Assembly (NCBI GenBank): GCA_964389925.1
Contig: CAYMGE010000023.1
Location: forward strand, 3,361 to 67,360
Direction: 5' to 3'
Length of the DNA stretch: 64,000 nt
Source of the DNA: CALECP01 sp964389925
GTDB lineage: Bacteria > Chloroflexota > Anaerolineae > Promineifilales > Promineifilaceae
Each line of letters starts with the position of its first letter. Position 1 is the first letter of the stretch. The position numbers were made by a program, and so were the translations under genes. This document shows, piece by piece, positions 57,920-64,000 of this stretch. Below the pieces are notes generated by a model, which was not told the origin of the DNA, did not search any database, and saw nothing but the letters and a program-made list of their open reading frames with translations.

Positions 57920-59161
57920 ATGCAGCCAAAAACCAAGAATCAAAAACAAAAAAGCGGCTTTGCCGCAAAACCCTCCCCCCCCACCCCTCTCTCCCAAAGG
58001 TTGGAGGGAGAGGGGTTAGGGGTAAGGGTCTCAGAATTGCCTAGTCAGTCAAAAATCGCTAATTTTGTCCGCCCTGATGTGGTCGAGATGCCACCCTACA
58101 CACCGATTGTGCCATTTGAGGTTTTGTCGCGCCGCTTGGGACGTGACCCTAGCGACATTGTAAAGCTGGATGCAAATGAAAACCCTTATGGAGCCGCCCC
58201 AACCGCGCTCAAGTGGATGAAATCTGGCAAATACTTTCATATTTATCCCGATCCTGAAGCCAACCAACTGCGCGAAGCACTGAGCGGCTTTCTCAGCTTT
58301 CCTAAAGAGCGCATCATTTGTGGGTTGGGGGCGGATGAGCTGATCGATCTCGTATTGCGAGTCGTCATCGCACCTGATGATTACGTCGTCGATTGCCCAC
58401 CTAGCTTTGGCATGTATCCGTTTTCAACCTACGTCAATGCGGGGCAGTACGTTAAAGTTTGGCGTGATGAGCAGTTTAATTTAGATGTTGCTGGGATTGA
58501 AAAAGCAGTCATGGCACACAAGGCAAAAGTGTTGTTTCTCTGCTCCCCCAACAACCCGAACGGCAGCGTCATAGACAATGAGACAGTGCAAAGATTGTTA
58601 AAGCTGCCTGTGCTAGTTGTGCTAGATGAGGCTTACGTCGAGTTTACGGGCAATCCGTCGCGCATTGACTGGACACTTGAGCATGATAATTTGGTTGTAT
58701 TGCGAACGTTTAGCAAGCTAGCGGGGTTGGCAGGGCTACGGATTGGCTATGGGGGATTTCCTGAGTGGTTGATTCCGCACATCATGAAAATTAAGCAGCC
58801 GTATAACGTGACGGTCTCGGCCGATTTAGCTGCCCGCGGCGCACTGCACGACCAAGCATGGCTCACCGAAAAAACGGCTCTCATCGTCGCTGAACGCAAT
58901 CGCATGGTCGAACAACTCGCCCAATTTGACTTCTTGAAACCCTACCCTAGCCACTCAAATTTTGTGCTGTTCAAAGTCGAGGGGCGCGATGCGGGCGAGC
59001 TAAAAAAAGAGCTAGAAAAATACGGCGTTCTCGTTCGCTACTTTGCGAAACCCGGCGTTGATAACTGTATCCGCATCAGTGCGGGTCGGCCGCAGGACAC
59101 AGATCGGCTCGTTGCAGCGTTGCGGGCTAGCGGTTTAGCCGCGCTGACATTGCGGCAATGA
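57920..59161 (+). CDS. hisC: Histidinol-phosphate aminotransferase with repeat-derived N-terminus
   Basis: 413 residues if started at the ATG at 57920, 4 nt after the racemase stop. The family part begins about residue 48 (FVRPDVVEMPPYTPI, then DIVKLDANENPYGAAP). The PLP Lys is in RTFSKLAGLAGLRIGYG, and FLCSPNNPNG is present. The preceding 45 residues (GFAAKPSPPTPLSQRLEGEG) are encoded by a dispersed repeat also found at 16676, so either HisC has gained a junk extension or translation starts further in, perhaps at a TTG near 58037. It ends 35 nt inside the convergent capA gene. Confidence 0.9.
   Translation: MQPKTKNQKQKSGFAAKPSPPTPLSQRLEGEGLGVRVSELPSQSKIANFVRPDVVEMPPYTPIVPFEVLSRRLGRDPSDIVKLDANENPYGAAPTALKWMKSGKYFHIYPDPEANQLREALSGFLSFPKERIICGLGADELIDLVLRVVIAPDDYVVDCPPSFGMYPFSTYVNAGQYVKVWRDEQFNLDVAGIEKAVMAHKAKVLFLCSPNNPNGSVIDNETVQRLLKLPVLVVLDEAYVEFTGNPSRIDWTLEHDNLVVLRTFSKLAGLAGLRIGYGGFPEWLIPHIMKIKQPYNVTVSADLAARGALHDQAWLTEKTALIVAERNRMVEQLAQFDFLKPYPSHSNFVLFKVEGRDAGELKKELEKYGVLVRYFAKPGVDNCIRISAGRPQDTDRLVAALRASGLAALTLRQ
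57949..58030. repeat. Dispersed GC-rich repeat at the 5' end of hisC
   Basis: AAAGCGGCTTTGCCGCAAAA then CCCTC, a C-run and an imperfect palindrome CCCCTCTCCC...GGGAGAGGGG. The first part matches 16676-16700 closely. The length leaves the hisC frame open. Confidence 0.65.
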
Positions 59162-60344
59162 GATCGAGGATGGCGGCCTGTTGCTCGGCCGATGGCAAAA
59201 TAGGCTTGCCATCAACTTGCAGATAAACAGGCGTAAATGAGATGTCCATTATCGCCTCTTTTGTAAGTGTCACATGCAGAATAGCACTGCGCGTGCTTTT
59301 ATTTGTGTCAAATGCAAAGTTGCCCAAACCGTAGACGATTGTGCCTTTCTCCGTCGTCTCAACCCCCTGCAAAATGTGGGCGTGATGACCAACGACGAGC
59401 GTTGCGCCTGCATTGATGGCTGCGTGGGACAGATCATATTGGATGGGGCTAGGGGGTTCCTGATATTCGTAGCCACTGTGCAGAATGACGATGGCATGAT
59501 CGACGCTTTGAGCGAGAGCGGCAACATCGGCCGAAATCCCCGCCACTGTCCCCCAAGCCAACCCCACGCTATCGTCTGTCGCTGTCCAAACCGCCGTGTC
59601 AAATCCGTTCCACTCGACTGGTACATTGACATAGCTTAGAAAGCCAAGCGTGATGCCGTTGAGCGAAATGATGTGAGGGGCGTGCGCTTCGGTCGAGTTG
59701 CGTCCAGCCCCAACGGTTGCGATCTGCTCCACCGCTAACAGTTCCATCCCTTCAAACAGTGCCTCAGCCCCAAAATCGAGTGCATGGTTGTTTGCCAGCG
59801 TCATTAGATCAAATCCAACCGTTGCTAGAAGATTTGCCGCTACCGGTGGTGAGAGAAAACGGTACGCTTTAGGTGCAGGTGTTCCTTCAGTGGCAAGTGC
59901 CGTTTCGAGATTGCCGATGGTGTAATCGGCCGATCTCAAAATCTCATCCACTTCCCCAAACGGATAATCGACATCTCCTGCCAAAATTGCGTCACCCAAA
60001 CGACGTGAAAGCATCACATCGCCGACAAACGCCAGCGAAATAGGGGCCGGCGTTGGGCTTGGGGAGGGTGTATTTGTTGGCAAAGGCGTTATTGTCGGTG
60101 AAGGCGTGTTCGTTGGCGTTGCTGTCGCGGCAGGCTCAGTCGGTGTAATTGAGATATTTTGAAATTCGCAGGTTTCAAAACACACCTCCGGCATCATTTG
60201 CAATGTGGGCAGAGTTAGTTTGGTTGGGCTTGGCGTGGCGATGATTGTTGTCACTGGCTGCAACGTTGGATCTGGGAATGGTAGCTGAGACACGCAGCCA
60301 GCCATACATAGAATCCAACACAAAAACAGCACAAACTTTCGCAC
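59127..60344 (-). CDS. CapA-family lipoprotein
   Basis: 405 residues. The signal ends in a lipobox, LCMAGC. A Thr/Pro-rich linker (TPTNTPSPTITPLPTNTPSP) spans about 70-105, the usual spacer of Chloroflexota lipoproteins. The CapA (PgsA) metallophosphatase-like domain follows: LAFVGDVMLSRRLGD, IGNLETAL, LANNHALDFG, VILHSGYEYQ and LVVGHHAHILQGVE. CapA proteins take part in poly-gamma-glutamate or capsule handling in other bacteria. Its 3' end overlaps hisC by 35 nt on the opposite strand. Confidence 0.88.
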   Translation of the reverse strand: MRKFVLFLCWILCMAGCVSQLPFPDPTLQPVTTIIATPSPTKLTLPTLQMMPEVCFETCEFQNISITPTEPAATATPTNTPSPTITPLPTNTPSPSPTPAPISLAFVGDVMLSRRLGDAILAGDVDYPFGEVDEILRSADYTIGNLETALATEGTPAPKAYRFLSPPVAANLLATVGFDLMTLANNHALDFGAEALFEGMELLAVEQIATVGAGRNSTEAHAPHIISLNGITLGFLSYVNVPVEWNGFDTAVWTATDDSVGLAWGTVAGISADVAALAQSVDHAIVILHSGYEYQEPPSPIQYDLSHAAINAGATLVVGHHAHILQGVETTEKGTIVYGLGNFAFDTNKSTRSAILHVTLTKEAIMDISFTPVYLQVDGKPILPSAEQQAAILDLIAAMSARLNR

Positions 60345-60447
60345 ATTGAGATTATAGCGGTAACATTGTAGGGAGTGAAAATTTTAGCTGTAAGTTGCGA
60401 GTTGCAAGTAATTTTTTACCGGCCACTAGCCACTAATCACTACATCT

Positions 60448-62196
60448 ATGTTAACTGAACTGTATATCCGCAACTTTGCCATTATTGACGAATTGCGTCT
60501 GCCAATTGCGCCGGGCTTTAACGTGCTGTCGGGCGAGACGGGCGCGGGTAAGTCGATTATTTTAGATGGAATCATGCTTATTTTGGGCGGTCGGGCTGAT
60601 CGCTCGATGATTCGTGCTGAGACAAAAAAGGCTTCGATTGAGGCGACATTTCAACTGGATGCGCGACTGAAGGGGATGATTCGGCCGATTCTGCAAGCCG
60701 AAGCAATTGACGATAACGATGATGAACTGATCATTATCCGCGAGGTCAAAGTGAGCGGCAGCACAGTGTCGCGTGTCAATGGCTCCCGCGTCAACACAAA
60801 AATTTTGCAGGCGATTGGTGAAAATCTGATCGATATTCACGGTCAAGGCTCTCATCTGGGGTTGCTCAAGCCAAAGTCGCATCTCCCCCTACTAGATCGA
60901 TATGCCAATCTTGTACGCGAGCGCGAGGCGTTGGGCAAAGAGGTCGCTGCATTGCGTCTGCTACAAAAAGAGCTTGCAATGTTGCAACAGGATGAGCGTG
61001 CCATTGCTCAACGCATCGATATGTTATCGTTTCAAGTGAATGAGATTGACGCAGCAAATTTACAAACTGGGGAGGAAGAGACACTGAAGACAGAACGCAA
61101 GCGGTTGGGCAATGTCGAGGCGTTGATGCGTTATTCGGCCGAAGCCACCGCCATCCTGCTCAACGAAGACGATGAACTGCCCTCTGCGATTGATCTCCTC
61201 AACCAAGTAGAACGCGCCCTGACAGGTCTCGGTCGGCTCGATGAGTCACAAAATGAGCTAGCCACCCGTGTCACCGCGCTTGTCGAAGAGCTAGACGACA
61301 TCGCTCGTGATGTCTCTGATTATGGCGATTCACTTGAATACGACCCGGAACGACTCGCAGAGGTCGAAGAACGTATTGAGACGATTAGCAACCTCAAACG
61401 CAAATATGGTGAGACAATCGCGGAGATTTTGCTTTATCGGGACAAACAGGCAGAACAGCTAGACAAGTTTGAACGCAGCGGTGAACGCACCGAAGAGTTA
61501 CAGTCAGAGATCGAAAAATATCTGCGTAAAATAGGGAAACTCGCCGCGAGCTTGTCTAAAAAACGGCAGGCGGCCGCCAAAAAACTGGCCGCAACAATTG
61601 AACGTGAACTGCGCGATCTTCGCATGACGGCTCGCTTTGAAGTTGAATTTCAGACAAGCTCCGATAAACACGGTCTCTACATCGATGATGAGCGGTTGGC
61701 CTTTGACCATAGCGGCTATGACAAGGTAGAGTTTCTGCTCTCGACTAATCCGGGTGAGCCACTCAAGCCGATGGCAAAAGTCGCTAGTGGTGGTGAGACG
61801 GCACGTATCATGTTGGCTCTCAAGACGGCACTTGCCCAAGTAGATGACACGCCTACGTTAATTTTTGACGAAATCGATCAGGGGATTGGTGGGCGGATTG
61901 GTGAGACTGTCGGCCGAAAGCTCTGGAGTCTCACGGCAGTGGCAGATCATCAAGTGATCGTCGTAACACATTTACCACAACTGGCTAGCTATGGCGATCG
62001 CCATTTTCACGTTTACAAAGCCATACACGATGGACGGACTCGCACCGCCATTGCTCAACTCAAAAAGACCGCTCGCGTCATAGAGCTTGCCGCCATGATC
62101 GGCACAGACATCATCCATGCGCGAGGCGGAGCGGCTGCAATTTTGGAAAAGGCAACCGCAACCAAACAACGTGTGCGAGAAAAACAGATGGCATAG
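60448..62196 (+). CDS. recN: DNA repair protein RecN
   Basis: 582 residues, the normal RecN length. N-terminal MLTELYIRNFAIIDELRLP and Walker A LSGETGAGKSIILDGI. The middle is long coiled coil (about 150-370). The C-terminal has the ABC signature VASGGETARIMLALK and Walker B LIFDEIDQGIGGRIG. It is an SMC-like ATPase acting in double-strand break repair. No LexA-type box was recognised upstream. Confidence 0.94.
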   Translation: MLTELYIRNFAIIDELRLPIAPGFNVLSGETGAGKSIILDGIMLILGGRADRSMIRAETKKASIEATFQLDARLKGMIRPILQAEAIDDNDDELIIIREVKVSGSTVSRVNGSRVNTKILQAIGENLIDIHGQGSHLGLLKPKSHLPLLDRYANLVREREALGKEVAALRLLQKELAMLQQDERAIAQRIDMLSFQVNEIDAANLQTGEEETLKTERKRLGNVEALMRYSAEATAILLNEDDELPSAIDLLNQVERALTGLGRLDESQNELATRVTALVEELDDIARDVSDYGDSLEYDPERLAEVEERIETISNLKRKYGETIAEILLYRDKQAEQLDKFERSGERTEELQSEIEKYLRKIGKLAASLSKKRQAAAKKLAATIERELRDLRMTARFEVEFQTSSDKHGLYIDDERLAFDHSGYDKVEFLLSTNPGEPLKPMAKVASGGETARIMLALKTALAQVDDTPTLIFDEIDQGIGGRIGETVGRKLWSLTAVADHQVIVVTHLPQLASYGDRHFHVYKAIHDGRTRTAIAQLKKTARVIELAAMIGTDIIHARGGAAAILEKATATKQRVREKQMA

Positions 62197-62231
62197 ACAG
62201 TGTACAAACCTTCCGCCACCCATATAAAAGC

Positions 62232-62263
62232 GATGGAGCCTTCTTGTTGTTGAAGACTCCATC
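62232..62263 (-). terminator. Hairpin terminator downstream of the GT4 gene
   Basis: GATGGAGCCTTC and GAAGACTCCATC form a 12-bp stem with one mismatch, loop TTGTTGTT. On the minus strand it is followed by GCTTTTAT, a short U-tract. It may serve both the convergent recN and GT4 transcripts. Confidence 0.55.
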
Positions 62264-62449
62264 ACGCTACCGATACTGGCATTAACTGTATATTGCAAAA
62301 CCACTACAACTTGACACACTCACGCAGGTTGAATCGACCTCTACAATAAAGAGATGGCTGCGGCTATTTGATATTACGTTCTTGCTTGTGTGTTCTTAGC
62401 TGCGTTTAGTATGCCAATTCAGGCTTACAGTGCGAGTTTCAATTAGTCA

Positions 62450-63592
62450 CTATCCTTGAGGTGTCCGCCCTGACGCACGTGCCAACGCAATCGTCTGTGT
62501 GTAAAAGTCGGCAAGTTGATCCATCGTTGCACGCCAAGAACGTGTCGCGGCGTGATCGAGCGCGTTTTGGGCAAGCTGGGCGCGAAGGTCAGGATTATCA
62601 CGCAAGGTACGGATATACTCGCCAATCGCATTGAAGTTTGGGGGATCAAAGAAAAATCCATTTACTCCATCAATCACTGTGTCTACAATGCCGCCAGCGC
62701 GTGCTGCAATAACGGGAAGCCCGCACGCCATCGCCTCGAGTGCAACGAGGCCGAATGTCTCAGTCGTTGAGGGAAAGACAAAGCAATCGGCCGAACGATA
62801 CGCTGCAATCAACTCTTCACCTCGCATATAACCGGGAAACGTGGTTGGCGTGCCGGCAAAATGTGCTTTCAATTCTTCATGTGCGGGGCCGCCACCTACC
62901 ATTGCCAGACGCACATTTTTTAGGGGGGCAAGTGCTTCTTTTAGCTCGAACAAGCGTTTTTCTTGGGCGTGTCGGCCGATGTATGCAACTAAAAATTCAT
63001 CGGGATGCCCGTCTGTTAATCGCACGCGCATCTCTGTGTCAACCTCGCCCGGCGCAAAAAAATCAGTATCCACCCCGCGCTTCCACCAGTGAACATTCTT
63101 AAATCCCTGTCGTCTGAGTTCATCGCGCATGTAGGATGATGTACTCAAATTCATCTCAGCGCGATTGTGCAGAAAGCGCAAATATCGCCAGCTTGGATTA
63201 CTCAGCCAGCCATACCCATAGTGTTTGAGATATTGCGGGATGTTTGTATGGAATGACGCAATCAGCGGTATTTTAAGTCGATGTGCATTGACAATTCCCC
63301 AATTTCCCAACCAAGCAGGGCTAGCGACATGGATCACATCTGGTTTGAACTGTTCTAGTTCGCGTCGCACCGATGTGGTTGGAAACGTTACATGTAGCTC
63401 TTTGTATAACGGTGCATGGGGGCCACGTCCTGCAATAATCCGTGCGCCAGCGAACGCCTGTGGGCTGTCTGGCGGTGCAAAGACTAACACTTTATGTCCC
63501 AACTCTTCCATCCGACGTAGCACAAGACACAAAATGCTGACAACCCCATCTATCTTTGGCAAAAATGTTTCTGTAAATAGTGCAATTCGCAA
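62450..63592 (-). CDS. GT4-family glycosyltransferase
   Basis: 380 residues. MRIALFTETFLPKIDGVV at the N-terminus, VIHVASPAWLGNWGIV, LIASFHTNIPQYLKHYGYG, the donor-domain AYIGRHAQEKRLFELKEAL and the nucleotide-binding ETFGLVALEAMACGLPVIA. This order matches GT4 enzymes such as the MgtA/PimB/SqdX-type glycolipid transferases. It probably adds hexose to a membrane lipid or polysaccharide; the exact donor is not evident. It is a single gene with a terminator downstream. Confidence 0.88.
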   Translation of the reverse strand: MRIALFTETFLPKIDGVVSILCLVLRRMEELGHKVLVFAPPDSPQAFAGARIIAGRGPHAPLYKELHVTFPTTSVRRELEQFKPDVIHVASPAWLGNWGIVNAHRLKIPLIASFHTNIPQYLKHYGYGWLSNPSWRYLRFLHNRAEMNLSTSSYMRDELRRQGFKNVHWWKRGVDTDFFAPGEVDTEMRVRLTDGHPDEFLVAYIGRHAQEKRLFELKEALAPLKNVRLAMVGGGPAHEELKAHFAGTPTTFPGYMRGEELIAAYRSADCFVFPSTTETFGLVALEAMACGLPVIAARAGGIVDTVIDGVNGFFFDPPNFNAIGEYIRTLRDNPDLRAQLAQNALDHAATRSWRATMDQLADFYTQTIALARASGRTPQG

Positions 63593-63661
63593 TGCGATAC
63601 CTCTAATATCTGTTTATAGGATCATGGCAGATCATAAAGATCGGGCAGGATTCCGGTAGCG

Positions 63662-63913
63662 TCATAAGGAAATAAAAATAAATCCCAAATAAACACGGCA
63701 ACTCACTTCCGATGCTAAAGATTTACTAAAATCCAGAAATTTGTGTGAACGTGCAATAGGTGTGCTGTCTCGGCCGCTATGGAAAGTAGCATAAAATGCA
63801 GTGGGTAGTGTGCCAATTGAACCAAGCGGTAGCTCAACGCTTTCACCACTAAATCGCTCTAGGTTGAGATGTGCAGCAACTCTTGTAAGACCATAGAGAT
63901 AGTTAAAAAGTGG
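63662..63913 (-). pseudogene. Truncated relative of the 404-residue accessory protein
   Basis: An 83-codon open stretch, closed by TGA at both ends and without a good start. It reads RVAAHLNLERFSGESVELP, then LGSIGTLPTAFYATFHSGRD, then STPIARSHKFLDFSKS. This aligns with the 404-residue protein: QVAINLEVLHFSRKMVELP, NNVGTVRAAFFAAQHTGEAPISRATLEQI. After KSLAS it runs straight into the 33-nt repeat that lies beyond the stop of the full gene, so an internal deletion has removed the 3' coding part. Confidence 0.6.
63680..63712. repeat. 33-nt repeat, copy 2 (pairs with 33533-33565)
   Basis: AAATCCCAAATAAACACGGC and on to ACTTCCGA matches copy 1 at 28 of 33 positions, in the same orientation relative to the 404-residue gene family. 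Confidence 0.6.
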
Positions 63914-64000
63914 TCATAGGTGAACAAGCGTGGTCATGTTGCCACAAGTTGTAAAAAAGAAGGGTCGCGCAAAAGAGCAGAGAACACGGGGCGCAAAGAA

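Larger units (their letters stand above)
1..64000. repeat. Dispersed highly iterated palindrome TCGGCCGA (core CGGCCG)
   Basis: Reading through the window by eye I find roughly 60 copies of TCGGCCGA (for example 264-271, 15336-15343, 46709-46716, 53295-53302) and about 130 copies of the CGGCCG core. Chance would give about one and about sixteen. Most copies lie inside genes on both strands and in any reading frame. They are missing from 46717-50942. The counts are manual and approximate. Confidence 0.9.
63593..64000. other. Right-end region: remnant of the 404-residue gene and repeat, otherwise no gene
   Basis: Besides the pseudogene at 63662-63913 and the repeat at 63680-63712 I see only short frames. 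TGGTCATAGGTGAACAAGCG and TGGTCATGTTGCC share a TGGTCAT word. The last 80 bases are too short to judge. Confidence 0.4.

Overview
The window reads as chromosomal DNA of a Chloroflexota-like bacterium (Anaerolineae or a relative). This is an inference from gene content: threonine/proline-rich lipoprotein linkers, STAND ATPase and TPR proteins, SdrD-type surface repeats, a tocopherol-cyclase-like protein and DUF1461. No rRNA or other decisive marker is present. Both strands are densely coded. An 8-bp palindrome, TCGGCCGA, recurs about 60 times by eye, with roughly 130 copies of its CGGCCG core. It is spread through genes much as HIP1 is in cyanobacteria.

Layout. 1-8.1 kb: housekeeping and envelope genes (2-hydroxyacid dehydrogenase, pyrophosphatase, GT26-STAS fusion, sulfotransferase, P-type ATPase, RfbC-like epimerase, ScpB). 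8.1-22.1 kb: two very large secreted proteins (a metzincin-like protein and an SdrD B-repeat protein) around a regulatory group: a STAND ATPase coupled to a TPR protein, an unannotated 40-residue peptide gene, and an ATPase with a C-terminal winged helix. 22-33.5 kb: DUF1461, GT39-like transferase, a bacterial PHAX-domain protein, a Xaa-Pro peptidase, a second ATPase-winged helix regulator coupled to a tocopherol-cyclase-like gene, acyl-CoA dehydrogenase, a META lipoprotein and an LRR protein.

33.5-43.1 kb is accessory DNA: an unknown 404-residue protein, a DUF234-type ATPase, a ParA/ribbon-helix-helix pair behind heptad repeats, and a serine recombinase inside a 2.2-kb insertion. That insertion splits a tRNA-Pro(CGG) gene and carries an intact tRNA-Pro(CGG). 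Beyond it lies a second ParA/RHH pair whose ParA has lost its Walker A motif. A truncated copy of the 404-residue gene lies at the right end of the window.

43.2-59.2 kb is an amino-acid biosynthesis block: argC, a GNAT gene, argB, then argD, argA, a GNAT gene, argG, then hisG, hisD, a racemase and hisC. The arg and his units each start with a short peptide rich in the matching amino acid (RRIRRR; HLHHH) followed by an intrinsic terminator, as in classical ribosome-mediated attenuation. The promoter-like hexamers in front of both place transcription starts almost at the leader ATG. The arg block is interrupted by a 4.2-kb stretch with no copy of the palindrome (Rpn-type nucleases, SUMF1 protein, Phd/RelE) and by a GxxExxY gene bracketed by inverted repeats. 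The window ends with a CapA lipoprotein, recN and a GT4 glycosyltransferase.
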